DNA of 40,829 bases from Polyangiaceae bacterium. Lineage in GTDB: Bacteria > Myxococcota_A > Polyangia > Polyangiales > Polyangiaceae. Shown here one piece after another: positions 16,010-24,092 of the stretch; within the stretch, counting starts at the first letter, position 1; each line of letters opens with the position of its first letter. The position numbers were made by a program, and so were the translations under genes. The notes beneath the pieces were generated by a model. It was not told the DNA's origin, did no database searches, and saw nothing but the letters and a program-made list of their open reading frames with translations. The DNA lies in assembly GCA_022842465.1 (NCBI GenBank), contig JALHPN010000064.1:1-40829 (forward strand). The letters are read 5' to 3'.

Positions 16010-17386
16010 TCAGGGCCTGCGCCCTCCCCCTGGTCGTCCCATCGCCTTCAGCATCGGGTGATCGCACCCGAGCTCGGCGAGCTCGCGCGCGGACGGATGG
16101 TCCACGGCGAGCCAGCGCGGCGGCCAGAGGGGGATCGCCTTCCAGCGCTCCTTCTGGAGCGCGGACACGCGGTCCCACGTCCCGCACGCGAGCACGGTGC
16201 TGGTGCGCGTCGCCATGTCGACGCGCTGGAAGACGACCCAGTCCGCGCGCGGGAGGAGCGTCGTGACGTCCTCGCTGTGGATGGCGAGGATCACCTCGTC
16301 GCCCGTCGTCGGGTTCTTGGCGTGCATGCGCGTGGCGACGAACGGCACGTCTTCGTGGTCCCCGAGCTTGTCGCGGAGCGCGTCCCGCTGCCTTCGGTCG
16401 TCCCTGTCCTCGGCGCTCCGACGAAGCCCACGGAAGCGCGCATGGAGCGGGTGGGCAGGCGGGAGCTCGAAGTCGGTCGTCTGCCCGTTCGCGCCGATGC
16501 GCACCACGCGAGGCTCGTCGTCGTCGTCGCCGCTCTCCAGCCGATCGGCGAGCCGCCCGAGCGCCTCGTCGTCGGACGCGCTCGCGACGAGGAGCTCGTC
16601 GTCACGCGGGATCGCCACGGCGAGGTCCCCGGCGAGCTTCGCCTCGAGGAGCGCGCTCGGGAGGAGCACGCGCGCCGACGCGTTGGCGTCGCCGAATCCG
16701 ATCGCGACGAGGCCATGATCTCGACGGAAGGACGGCGCGGACGAGCGCTTCGCGAGGCGATCCATCGCGCCCGCCCAGGCCTTGTCGAACGTCACGTTCC
16801 AGCGCGCGAGCCGCGCGGCGTCGATGCGGAGGAGCTGCTCGTCGGTCTCGAAGGCGAGCCCTCCCCATAGACCGTCCCCGATCGCGACGTGCGGAGGCTC
16901 GGGCGGGAGCGCGGAGAGGGGATCCTCCGCGACGACGAGACGCGCGAGCTCCCAGCTGATCCGCGGACGCACGATCGGGACGAGATGCGCCTCGGCCTCC
17001 GCGAAGGTCGAGGGCAGCAGAGGCTCCGCGCCGATCGAGGCTACCCGCTTCGCGACGAACGCGCGCCGCTCGGCCGCCCGTAGGGAGGCCGCCTCGCGGT
17101 GCGCCTTCCCGAGCGCGAGCTCGCCGCGCATTCCGCCGTCGACCTCCCAGACGAGGACGTAGCGATCGGCGGCGTAGCGGATCGACGCCTCTGGATGGGC
17201 CGCCTTCGCGGCCGCGAGCATGTCGGCGGCGAACGACTCGGCATCGAGCGACGAAGGGGGACCGGCATCCTCGGCGCGTCCGATCTCCGTCGTGCCTTCC
17301 CGTCGGCCGCCGAGACGGACGGCGACCACGCCGATCACGATCGAGACGACGAGGCCGGCGAGCACGAACGGAGCACTCCGCGTCAT
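16010..17386 (-). CDS. Membrane-anchored DUF1444-like protein
   Basis: The product is 458 aa. ATG 17384-17386 was chosen because it directly begins a membrane helix (APFVLAGLVVSIVIGVVAVRL, about residues 5-25). DUF1444 features follow: a leading helix ESFAADMLAAAKAAHPEA, the block WNVTFDKAWAGAMDRLAKRS (about 210), a DGLVAIGFGDANASARVLLP-like stretch, and LAVAIPRDDELLV (about 260). Bacillus YtpQ is a soluble member of about 270 aa; this one is longer, with an N-terminal anchor and a C-terminal extension from about 300. Function of the family is unknown. It is divergent from the glutaredoxin-like gene. Confidence 0.6.
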   Translation of the reverse strand: MTRSAPFVLAGLVVSIVIGVVAVRLGGRREGTTEIGRAEDAGPPSSLDAESFAADMLAAAKAAHPEASIRYAADRYVLVWEVDGGMRGELALGKAHREAASLRAAERRAFVAKRVASIGAEPLLPSTFAEAEAHLVPIVRPRISWELARLVVAEDPLSALPPEPPHVAIGDGLWGGLAFETDEQLLRIDAARLARWNVTFDKAWAGAMDRLAKRSSAPSFRRDHGLVAIGFGDANASARVLLPSALLEAKLAGDLAVAIPRDDELLVASASDDEALGRLADRLESGDDDDEPRVVRIGANGQTTDFELPPAHPLHARFRGLRRSAEDRDDRRQRDALRDKLGDHEDVPFVATRMHAKNPTTGDEVILAIHSEDVTTLLPRADWVVFQRVDMATRTSTVLACGTWDRVSALQKERWKAIPLWPPRWLAVDHPSARELAELGCDHPMLKAMGRPGGGRRP

Positions 17387-17418
17387 CGAGACCACACGAC
17401 CGAGGCGGACATGTGCGC

Positions 17419-17473
17419 AAGGTAGCATCGCCGCGCGTCGGCGACTTGCACGCGCGGAGCGATCCCGTACGCT
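17419..17473. promoter_or_regulatory. Divergent candidate -10 boxes (TACCTT minus, TACGCT plus)
   Basis: TACCTT on the minus strand (17419-17424) lies 32 nt before the DUF1444 start. TACGCT on the plus strand (17468-17473) ends 6 nt before GTG 17480. Both are TANNNT hexamers in a 93-bp divergent region. Confidence 0.3.
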
Positions 17474-17479
17474 CGTGGA

Positions 17480-17839
17480 GTGCCTTCTCTCCGAGCGCTC
17501 GCAGTCGTCGTCCTCGGGACTCTCCTTCTCGCGGCCTCGACCGGAGCGGCCGCCCACGCCGCCGGGAGAGAGGTCTCCTCGCTGAGCTCCTCGCCGGTGA
17601 CGATCTACGCCGCGAAGTGGTGCCCGGCCTGCCGGGCCCTCGAGGGTGGGCTCGCGGAGCGGAAGATCGCCTTCGAGGTCGTCGACGTCGACGAGAACGC
17701 CTCGGCGTTCGCGCGCGCGCGCGCAGCCTCCGGCACGAGCGGCGCCATCCCGCTCACGTCGGTAGCGAAGTCGGGGAGCATGGTGTGGATCGTCGGCGCC
17801 GACGTCGACGCGGTCGACCGAGCGCAGCGCGGCGAGTGA
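17480..17839 (+). CDS. Exported glutaredoxin-like protein
   Basis: The product is 119 aa from GTG 17480. A Sec signal peptide (LAVVVLGTLLLAASTGAAAHA, about residues 7-27) is followed by a small thioredoxin-fold domain: TIYAAKWCPACRALEGGLAE (CPAC active site, about residues 48-51), FEVVDVDEN and GTSGAIPLTSV with the cis-Pro loop. Cytosolic glutaredoxins use CPYC; the CPAC motif and signal peptide place it in the periplasm, probably as a thiol reductase or disulfide carrier. There is no DsbD-like partner nearby. The stop is 3 nt from the stop of the next, convergent gene. Confidence 0.8.
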   Translation: MPSLRALAVVVLGTLLLAASTGAAAHAAGREVSSLSSSPVTIYAAKWCPACRALEGGLAERKIAFEVVDVDENASAFARARAASGTSGAIPLTSVAKSGSMVWIVGADVDAVDRAQRGE

Positions 17840-17845
17840 CGGTCA
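17837..17845. other. Minimal convergent junction TGA-CGG-TCA
   Basis: Stops of the glutaredoxin-like gene and the minus-strand gene at 17843 lie exactly three bases apart. The nine bases are identical to the junction at 22537-22545. Confidence 0.9.
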
Positions 17846-18448
17846 GCGTGACGAAGCCGTGAGCTCGTCGGGGCCGCGCCGGCGGACGCGGGCCGTCTCC
17901 TCGACCTCGTCGCTCTCGAGCGCGACGTCGTTCTCCTCGAAGAGGGCCTCCGCGCGCTGCGCTGCGCGAGCAGCGATCAGGTGCTGGCCGAGACGCACCG
18001 CGATCGCCGAGGTCTTGTCGAGCATGTCACGGTAGCGCGCGCGCGACGCGCCCTCGGTCGGCACCGGCAGCTCCAGCGCACGCCCCAGGATCATGAGCTC
18101 TCGCCGCGCGTCGTCGGCGCGCGTCGCCGCCTCGAAGAGCGGGAGGACGAGCTCGGCCTCCTCCGGCACGGCATCGAGGACGGCAGGGAGGACCGTCGGC
18201 GCGTGGCGCGCGGTCGCGACCACGAGACGCTCGACCGCATCGCCCGGGAGATGCTCGATGACCTCTCGCGAGATCAGCGCCACGACCCGCACGAGCGCGC
18301 GCGGCGCGTCCGCGACGACGAGGTCGAGGACGAGGCGCTTCATCGCGACGCTACGCGCCTTCGTCGCCCGCACCACGGCCTCCTCGAGACGGCCTTCGCG
18401 GACGAGGATCGTCAGCGTGCTCACGTCCTGCGCGCTCCCGTGGGTCAT
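17843..18448 (-). CDS. Helical protein of unknown function (201 aa)
   Basis: It starts at ATG 18448 with no signal peptide. The sequence is a run of amphipathic helices of Ala, Val, Arg and Glu (VVRATKARSVAMKRLVLDLV; ALVRVVALISREVIEHLPG; TVLPAVLDAVPEEAELVLPL), in the style of HEAT-like or TPR-like alpha-solenoids, and ends in an acidic/Arg tail. A cytoplasmic adaptor role is a guess. It is convergent with the glutaredoxin-like gene and divergent from dhaKL. Confidence 0.6.
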   Translation of the reverse strand: MTHGSAQDVSTLTILVREGRLEEAVVRATKARSVAMKRLVLDLVVADAPRALVRVVALISREVIEHLPGDAVERLVVATARHAPTVLPAVLDAVPEEAELVLPLFEAATRADDARRELMILGRALELPVPTEGASRARYRDMLDKTSAIAVRLGQHLIAARAAQRAEALFEENDVALESDEVEETARVRRRGPDELTASSR

Positions 18449-18647
18449 CGACCCGTGGACAAGCAGCTTTCCTGCCAGCGCCAGACTGACGCGACGACGG
18501 GGCCGAACCTCATGGAATCACGACGGCGAAGCCTCGTTGTGCCAGCCCCGGCGCGACGACGCCGTCGCACCCCTGGCCCAGGTTGCCGGCAAGACCGCGG
18601 GATCCGGGAGATCGCTCGCGCCGGAGGACCCGTGCGAACATCGCGGC

Positions 18648-20285
18648 GTGAAGCACTTCCTGAACGAAGGGGACACCATCGTCACCGAAGCGCTGGACGC
18701 GCTCGTCCTCCTCGGCGAGGGCAAGGTCGCGCGGCTCGACGGCTACCCGACGGTGAAGGTCCTCGTGCGGAGGGACATCGATCGGGCGAAGGTCGCCGTC
18801 CTCTCCGGCGGAGGCTCCGGGCACGAGCCCGCGCACGCGGGGTTCGTCGGGGAGGGGCTCCTCACCGGCGCCGTGTGCGGGGAGATCTTCGCGTCGCCGA
18901 GCGTCTCCGCGGTGCTCGCGGCGATCCTCGCGGTCACCGGAGACGCGGGTTGCCTCCTCGTCGTGAAGAGCTACACGGGCGACCGCCTGAACTTCGGCCT
19001 CGCCGCGGAGCGGGCGCGCGCGCTCGGTCTGCGTGTGGAGACCGTGATCGTCGCGGACGACATCGCGATCCCCGATGCGCTCCGGCCTCGCGGCGTCGCC
19101 GGCACGCTCTTCGTGCACAAGGTCGCCGGCCACCTCGCGCGCGCCGGCGCTTCCCTCGAGGAGGTGAAGGCGGGCGCCGAGCGCGTCGCCGCGTCCGTGC
19201 GCTCGCTCGGCCTGTCTCTGTCGTCGGTCACCGTCCCGGGCGCGCCGGCGGTGGAGCGCCTCGGCGCGGACGAGGTGGAGCTCGGTCTCGGCATCCACGG
19301 CGAGCCTGGCGCCTCGCGGATCCCCTACCAGCCGATCCGCGATCTCGCCCTCGTCCTCGCCGCGCGCCTCGATGCGTCGCTCCCCGAGGGCGCACCGATC
19401 GCGTTGCTCGTGAACGATCTCGGCGGCGTGCCCCCCGTGGAGATGGCGGTCGCCACGCGCGCCCTCCTCGCGTCGACGAAGCGTGACGTGCGGCTCGTCT
19501 TCGGCCCCGAGCGCCTCATGACGTCGCTCGACATGAAGGGCCTCTCCGTCTCCGCGCTCCCGCTCGACGGAGCGCTCGAGGAGGCCCTCCTCTCCCCCGT
19601 AGGACCGCGCGCGTGGGCGCCGGGCAAGCGCATCGCAGCGACGCCCGCGCCGCTGCCGCTCTCCCCTCGGCTCCACGCGGACAAGGCGCGACCTTCGGAG
19701 GACGCACCGCGTCGCGAGGCGATCGCGCGGGCCTGCGAGCGGATCATCGCCGTGAAGGCCGAGCTCGACGCGCTCGACGCGAAGATCGGCGACGGCGACA
19801 CGGGCTCCACGTTCGCGTCCGCGGCGCGCGCGGTCCTCGCCGACCTCGACGAGCTTCCGCTCGCCGATGCCCCCGCGCTCGCGGGCGCCCTCGGCGATCG
19901 GCTCGCGAGCGTGATGGGCGGGTCGAGCGGCATCCTCTTGTCGATCGGCCTCTCGGCGATGGCCGCGGTCGTGGGCGAGCCGGCGAGCTGGGCGCGCGCC
20001 CTCCGCGAAGGCGTGAGGCGCATCCAGGAGTACGGCGGCGCGCGGGAGGGTGACCGCACGATGATCGACGCGCTCGTCCCCGCGTGCGACGTGCTCGCGA
20101 CGGGCGGCTCGCTCGCGCAGGCCGCGAAGGCCGCGCGCGAGGGCGCGATCCGCACGACCTCGATGGCGAGGGCGCGCGCGGGGCGCTCGAGCTACGTGCC
20201 GGACGAGGCCCTCCGCGGTGTGCCGGATCCCGGCGCCGTCGCGATCGCGACGCTCTTCGAGGCCCTCGCCGGCGAGACCTCTTGA
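18648..20285 (+). CDS. Dihydroxyacetone kinase, DhaK-DhaL fusion (ATP-dependent)
   Basis: The product is 545 aa from GTG 18648 (VKHFLNEGDTIVTEALDALV); the longer open frame upstream is not protein-like. The DhaK half (residues 1-330) shows VAVLSGGGSGHEPAHAGFVG, ILAVTGDAGCLLVVKSYTGD, GLRVETVIVADD, the catalytic His in LGLGIHGEPGA (about 213) and LVNDLGGVPPVEM. The DhaL half (about 350-545) shows DAKIGDGDTGSTFASAA (Mg/ATP-binding Asp), SVMGGSSGILLSIGL and YGGAREGDRTMIDAL. This single-chain form uses ATP to phosphorylate dihydroxyacetone to DHAP in the cytosol; PTS-linked DhaM is not needed and not present. No glycerol dehydrogenase is adjacent. Confidence 0.95.
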   Translation: MKHFLNEGDTIVTEALDALVLLGEGKVARLDGYPTVKVLVRRDIDRAKVAVLSGGGSGHEPAHAGFVGEGLLTGAVCGEIFASPSVSAVLAAILAVTGDAGCLLVVKSYTGDRLNFGLAAERARALGLRVETVIVADDIAIPDALRPRGVAGTLFVHKVAGHLARAGASLEEVKAGAERVAASVRSLGLSLSSVTVPGAPAVERLGADEVELGLGIHGEPGASRIPYQPIRDLALVLAARLDASLPEGAPIALLVNDLGGVPPVEMAVATRALLASTKRDVRLVFGPERLMTSLDMKGLSVSALPLDGALEEALLSPVGPRAWAPGKRIAATPAPLPLSPRLHADKARPSEDAPRREAIARACERIIAVKAELDALDAKIGDGDTGSTFASAARAVLADLDELPLADAPALAGALGDRLASVMGGSSGILLSIGLSAMAAVVGEPASWARALREGVRRIQEYGGAREGDRTMIDALVPACDVLATGGSLAQAAKAAREGAIRTTSMARARAGRSSYVPDEALRGVPDPGAVAIATLFEALAGETS

Positions 20286-20292
20286 TCCGCGC

Positions 20293-21546
20293 TCAGCGGA
20301 CGGGCGGGATGGGCTTCGGCCCGACGCAGACGCCGACCTCGAGGAGGATGTGCATGAGCGCCTTCTCCTGCGCGAGGAACTCCCCCTGCCCGAAGGCCGA
20401 ATCGCTGCCTTCGGCGTGGTACGTGCTGTAGAGGACGCGTCCGCAGCGATCCTGGAAGGACACCGTCGCCGGCCGCGACGTGGCGCCGAGCTTGACGGAG
20501 GCCCAGACCTTCGGCGTCTGCTGGAACGGATTGCCGTTCTCGTCGACGGACGTGACGGGGTTCACCTTCGCGATGCTGCTCCAGGCGCTCTTGAGGATCG
20601 CGCCCCCCTCGCCGATGGCGTTCATCCACGCGTCGAGCTTCGGATCGTCGAACTGGGCGGGCAGGTCTCCGCCGCCGGGCGCGCACGCGGAGCCGATCTG
20701 CGAGGTCTCGCCGACCCACGAGATCGCCCCCGGCCAGCCCTGGCGAACGTACTCGTAGCTCCAGTCGGAGACGTAGAGCTTGCCGCCCTGCGCGACGAAC
20801 GCCTTCGCCGCGTTCTGCAGGTTCGCGTCGACGCTGAGGCTGCAGGCGGGGGCGCTCCCGGACTCCCTGACCGTGCCGGAGCACGGCAGGAAGACGATGT
20901 GATAGCTGCCGAGCTGCTGGATCTTCGCGCCGTACGCGTTGATGTCGAAGCCGGGCTCGAACTTCTCGTAGTCCTCGAGGCCGATCTTCTTGAGCGACAT
21001 CTCGACGTGGTCCCACTGTCCCGGCCAGATGAGCATGCGGGGCGTGGCGTCACCGGCCGGCTCGTTCGTGCGGCCGGGGAGGCGGGTGAACGACGGATCG
21101 ACGGCCTGGACGCCGGGCTTCACGTCGACCGTGCGGACGCGACGGAACTGGCCCTTCTGGACGACGATGTACTGCTGCCCCGTCTCGTAGGCGGGGAGGT
21201 CGAACGTGCCGTCGGGCTTCGAGTAGGTGAACGCGCGCGACTCGAGGCCGATGCACTTGTCGCAGTAGGCGCCGGCCGGGATCGGATCGGGCATCGTCTT
21301 CGTGAGGTAGACGACGGCGTCGGAGAGCGGGATCGTCCCCTCCGGCATGACGACCTTGCCCGTCAGCGATCCGATCGGCGGGGGCAGCGACGCGTCGGCG
21401 GCCCCCCCGTCGTTGCCCAGGCCGCCGATGCCGTCGCCGCTCGAGGAGCCCGCGGTCGCGCCGTTCTCGAAGTCGCTCCGCCCGCTCGATCCACACGCGA
21501 GGACACAGGCGAGGGCGACGAAACCGGTGGCGAAGACAGCTCTCAT
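20293..21546 (-). CDS. Lipoprotein with carboxypeptidase-regulatory-like domain (paralogue A)
   Basis: The product is 417 aa. ATG 21544-21546 was chosen because it starts the signal peptide (FATGFVALACVLAC, Cys about residue 18). A Gly/Ser/Asp tether follows to about residue 55, then a beta-sandwich start (SLTGKVVMPEGTIPLSDAVV), a CDKC pair, TYSKPDGTFDLPAYETGQQY (cargo/regulatory Ig-like fold) and KGQFRRVRTVDVKPG. The C-terminal 250 residues look like a flavodoxin/ThuA-like alpha/beta region (LGSYHIVFLPCSGTV; FVAQGGKLYVSDWSYEYV). The same architecture recurs at 24089-25474. Function unknown; surface or periplasmic. Convergent with dhaKL, 7 bp apart. Confidence 0.7.
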   Translation of the reverse strand: MRAVFATGFVALACVLACGSSGRSDFENGATAGSSSGDGIGGLGNDGGAADASLPPPIGSLTGKVVMPEGTIPLSDAVVYLTKTMPDPIPAGAYCDKCIGLESRAFTYSKPDGTFDLPAYETGQQYIVVQKGQFRRVRTVDVKPGVQAVDPSFTRLPGRTNEPAGDATPRMLIWPGQWDHVEMSLKKIGLEDYEKFEPGFDINAYGAKIQQLGSYHIVFLPCSGTVRESGSAPACSLSVDANLQNAAKAFVAQGGKLYVSDWSYEYVRQGWPGAISWVGETSQIGSACAPGGGDLPAQFDDPKLDAWMNAIGEGGAILKSAWSSIAKVNPVTSVDENGNPFQQTPKVWASVKLGATSRPATVSFQDRCGRVLYSTYHAEGSDSAFGQGEFLAQEKALMHILLEVGVCVGPKPIPPVR

Positions 21547-21556
21547 GGCGACGGAA

Positions 21557-21562
21557 GTTCTA
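21557..21562 (-). promoter_or_regulatory. Candidate -10 box (TAGAAC) for paralogue A
   Basis: CTAGAACT on the minus strand ends 10 nt before the ATG at 21546. The paralogous gene at 25474 has GTAGAACT in its leader, 36 nt before the start, so the box may be shared by descent. Confidence 0.35.
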
Positions 21563-21604
21563 GCGGCGCGCGCTCCCGCGAGCGCATCTCCGACGCGTCC
21601 CAAT

Positions 21605-21620
21605 TAGAGCGATTGCTCTA
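21605..21620. promoter_or_regulatory. Palindrome TAGAGC-GATT-GCTCTA, possible operator
   Basis: A perfect 6-bp inverted repeat with a 4-nt spacer lies in the 150-bp region between two divergent lipoprotein genes. It sits in a locally AT-rich patch, which is unusual in this DNA, 77 nt before ATG 21697 and 58 bp from the other start. It could be a dimeric repressor site or overlap the rightward promoter. Confidence 0.4.
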
Positions 21621-21687
21621 TTCGGAGGGAGGAGGTGCCCCATGCACACACCTCCACGCCGTGACGTCGGAGGGCAGGCGTGGTTCA

Positions 21688-21694
21688 AGGAGGC
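21688..21694 (+). promoter_or_regulatory. Strong Shine-Dalgarno AAGGAGG
   Basis: AAGGAGG is two bases before ATG 21697 (AAGGAGGCG-C-ATG spacing is short). It decides the start of the GH18-like lipoprotein gene within a much longer open frame. Confidence 0.6.
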
Positions 21695-21696
21695 GC

Positions 21697-22539
21697 ATGC
21701 GGCGAGGCGGGCTTCTCGGGGTCGCGGCGGTCGCGCTCGCGTGTGGGCGCGCCGAAAAGGCCCCTCCCCGCCCCGTCGCCGAGGCGGCGTCTTCTCTCCC
21801 CGCCCCGGCCCCCGAGGCCGCCGCGCCGCCGCGACGGCCGCGCGTGCAGCTCTTCTACCCGGGTTGGGTGGGCGGCGCGCTGCCGCCGAGCGCGCTCGAT
21901 CTCGCGGGCATCGACGACGTCGTCCTCTTCGGAGCGGTCCCCGCGCACGCCGGCGACGTCGACCTCGGACCGACGAGCCTGCGCGACGCCGACATCCGGG
22001 CGATGCGAGCCGTCACCCGCGCCGCAGGCGTCGGCCTGCTCCTCTGCGTGGGCGGCGAGAAGACCGGACCGGCGTTCGCGGCCGCCTTCGCGGCGGCCGG
22101 GCCCGAGGGCCTCGCGCGGGCGATCGTCGCGCGGATCGCGCGCCACGAGCTCGACGGCGTCGTGCTCGACGTCGAGCCGCTCGCGACGACGCCGCCCGAC
22201 GGTCTCGCCGCGTTCGTGCGGTCGCTCCGCGCGACGACGCGAAGGCTCGAGGTCGTCGTGGCCCCCGATCGAGCCGAGCTCGCCGCCGTGAGCGATCTCG
22301 CCGCGTCGTTCGAGCGGATCGCGATCATGAGCTACATGGCGAGCCTCGACGAAGACGCCGAGCGCGCCCTCGCGGCCGCGATCCCCGGGCGCGAGCTCGG
22401 GTGGGGCGTCGACGCCCGGACGCGCAGAGAAGACGTCTCACGGCGTCTTCGCGGCGACGTCGTCCTCTGGCACGCCGGCACGCTCTGCCGGCGATCGAGC
22501 GACGGGGGCCTCCGCGCGACGTGCCGCGTCGGCCCGTGA
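21697..22539 (+). CDS. GH18-like (chitinase-fold) lipoprotein
   Basis: The product is 280 aa from ATG 21697, set by a perfect AAGGAGG. The signal peptide ends in VAAVALAC (Cys about residue 16), then an Ala/Pro tether to about 45. The rest resembles a compact TIM barrel of the GH18 kind: RVQLFYPGWVGG near the start, GVGLLLCVGGEK, the motif LDGVVLDVEPL (about residue 150), VVVAPDRAEL and FERIAIMSYMAS. GH18 enzymes carry DxxDxDxE; here the stretch is DGVVLDVE, keeping the last Asp and the catalytic-type Glu but with Val at one Asp. It may be a weak hydrolase or a carbohydrate-binding relative, anchored in the envelope. Confidence 0.65.
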   Translation: MRRGGLLGVAAVALACGRAEKAPPRPVAEAASSLPAPAPEAAAPPRRPRVQLFYPGWVGGALPPSALDLAGIDDVVLFGAVPAHAGDVDLGPTSLRDADIRAMRAVTRAAGVGLLLCVGGEKTGPAFAAAFAAAGPEGLARAIVARIARHELDGVVLDVEPLATTPPDGLAAFVRSLRATTRRLEVVVAPDRAELAAVSDLAASFERIAIMSYMASLDEDAERALAAAIPGRELGWGVDARTRREDVSRRLRGDVVLWHAGTLCRRSSDGGLRATCRVGP

Positions 22540-22545
22540 CGGTCA
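22537..22545. other. Minimal convergent junction TGA-CGG-TCA
   Basis: Stops of the GH18-like gene and the acidic lipoprotein gene at 22543 are exactly three bases apart, with the same nine bases as at 17837. Confidence 0.9.
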
Positions 22546-23184
22546 GCGGAACGTGACGCCGAGGCGATACGCGAGTCCCGCGGTGCCCGCGACGCGGATG
22601 ACGTACTTGCCGCCCTTCACCGCCGGCACGGCGCCTTGGCCGAGCGTGACGGGGGCGCCGTCGTCGACGACGATCTGGACGTTGGCGCCCGCCTGGCTCG
22701 ACGAGAGCTTGAAGGAGAGGCCCGCGAACGTCGCCGGCGCGGTGAACGAGACGAAGTCGACGTCCGCATCCGCCGAGATCGTCCCGCAGAAGGTGCCGGT
22801 CGCGCCCGGGATCGCGTTCGCGTCCGCTGCCGTGTCGTTCGCCTCGGCCTCCGCGACGGAGTCGGCGAGGCAGGCCGATGACGGCGGCGCGTTCGGATCG
22901 GCGGGCGGCGCGGGCGGCGCGGGCGGCGGCGGCGGCGCCTCCGGATCGACGGAGCCCGAGCTCTCGGCCTCCTCCTCGCCCCCCTTCTTCTCGTCCTTCT
23001 CGTCCGCGTCGTCGGAGCTCGAGTCCGAGGAGGTGCCGCTCTTCTTCACGTCGCCGTCCTCACCGTCGACCTCGGAGGCGTCCTCGTCGTCGATCATCTC
23101 CAGCTCTTCGTTCGCGCAACCGACGAGCGCGCTCGCGGCGAAGAGGAAGGCGACGGGGGCGGCGAGCTGGTGGAGCGTACGCAT
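22543..23184 (-). CDS. Acidic-tether lipoprotein with pre-peptidase-C-like beta domain
   Basis: The product is 213 aa. ATG 23182-23184 was chosen because AGAGG lies 5 nt upstream. The lipobox ASALVGC (Cys about residue 22) is followed by a very acidic Ser/Asp/Glu/Lys tether (about 25-75), then a Pro-rich hinge (EAPPPPPAPPAPPADP). The C-terminal 110 residues look like a PPC (bacterial pre-peptidase C-terminal) jelly-roll: EAEANDTAADANAIPG, TFCGTISADADVDFVSFTAP and GGKYVIRVAGTAGLAYRLGV. PPC domains usually ride on secreted proteases; here there is no protease part. The domain probably sits on a stalk outside the membrane. Confidence 0.75.
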   Translation of the reverse strand: MRTLHQLAAPVAFLFAASALVGCANEELEMIDDEDASEVDGEDGDVKKSGTSSDSSSDDADEKDEKKGGEEEAESSGSVDPEAPPPPPAPPAPPADPNAPPSSACLADSVAEAEANDTAADANAIPGATGTFCGTISADADVDFVSFTAPATFAGLSFKLSSSQAGANVQIVVDDGAPVTLGQGAVPAVKGGKYVIRVAGTAGLAYRLGVTFR

Positions 23185-23354
23185 GACCACCTCTTCAGCA
23201 CGGGGTGTGCCCCCCGTCGCGGCGGCCAGCGCGGGCGTGACTCACTGCAAAATCACGTCGGATCCGCGGGAATGCGCGCCCTTCCCGCCCACGTCGGCCC
23301 ACATGGAGGTGGATCACGACCGTCTGCGGCGACGCGGGCGCGCGACTCAGACCG

Positions 23355-24092
23355 TCACTTGCACTCGTAGGCTGCGCTCGTCGGGACGCAGCGCCCGCCG
23401 CGCGGGCCGCCCTCGCAGGCGAAGCCGGTCGCGCAGTCGACGTCCGCCGAGCACGTCCGCGTGCAGACGCCGGGACCGCCGAAGCCGGCGACGCAGACGC
23501 TGCTCGCGCACTCGAGCCCGTTCGTTCCGTCGGGCTTCACCGTGCAGCACGCGCCGAGGGGCTTCGTCCCGAACGTGAAGCTCGAGGGCGGGATGCACGT
23601 CTGGGGCTCGAACGTGTCGATCGCGCAGACGCCCGCCGACGGGTAGCAGACGAACGAGAGCGGACCCGGCCGCGCGCACGTCGCGGTCGTCGTGCACGTG
23701 TCCGCGCAGGCATCGACGGCGTCCGGCTCGACGCCGATGCGCGCGCACCGCCCGGATCGGCACTCGTCGTCACTCGCGCAGCAGAGGCCCGTCGGCTTCG
23801 GTCCGAACGGGCCCTGGCCCTTCCCTGCCCAGACGTCCGCCGCGCCGCCCGAGCTCGTGTTGCCCGAGCTGCCCGAGCTGCCCGGGCTGCGTCCGGCGTC
23901 GGACGACCCACCGTCCGAGGTCCCGCCCGAGCTCGCGCCAGCCGCGGGGCTGCCCGGCATGCTCTGGGGGTCGGAGGGCGCGGTCGCCGCGACCTCGTCG
24001 CCGCCGGACTTGAGGTCGGCGCAGGCGACGAGCACCGAGAGCGCGACGAAGGCCGCGAGGGGTGCTCGCCCGTGCATCGTGCGGCCGCTCAT
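23355..24092 (-). CDS. Cys-rich lipoprotein co-translated with paralogue B
   Basis: The product is 245 aa from ATG 24090-24092, which overlaps the stop of the upstream gene (ATGA), so translation is probably coupled. The lipobox LSVLVAC (Cys about residue 24) is followed by a Ser/Gly/Asp tether to about 85, then about 20 Cys in EGF- or DKK-like spacings: GLCCASDDECRSGRC, CADTCTTTATC, CCTVKPDGTNGLECASSVC, CTRTCSADVDCATGFAC. Such arrays fold around disulfides and bind proteins or glycans. No catalytic motif. It is probably presented at the cell surface together with its coupled partner. Confidence 0.7.
   Translation of the reverse strand: MSGRTMHGRAPLAAFVALSVLVACADLKSGGDEVAATAPSDPQSMPGSPAAGASSGGTSDGGSSDAGRSPGSSGSSGNTSSGGAADVWAGKGQGPFGPKPTGLCCASDDECRSGRCARIGVEPDAVDACADTCTTTATCARPGPLSFVCYPSAGVCAIDTFEPQTCIPPSSFTFGTKPLGACCTVKPDGTNGLECASSVCVAGFGGPGVCTRTCSADVDCATGFACEGGPRGGRCVPTSAAYECK

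Noticed and set aside
18510..18638. 43-codon minus-strand frame ending VVAPGLAQRGFAVVIP
   Set aside because: It lies in the leader of dhaKL, has no ribosome binding site and matches no family I know.
21604..21622. Palindrome read as an intrinsic terminator
   Set aside because: It lies between two divergent starts and has no T-run; a regulatory role fits better.
22450..22490. TGGCAC-type element as a sigma-54 promoter
   Set aside because: The TTGC half is missing at the required distance, here and at other TGGCAC sites.
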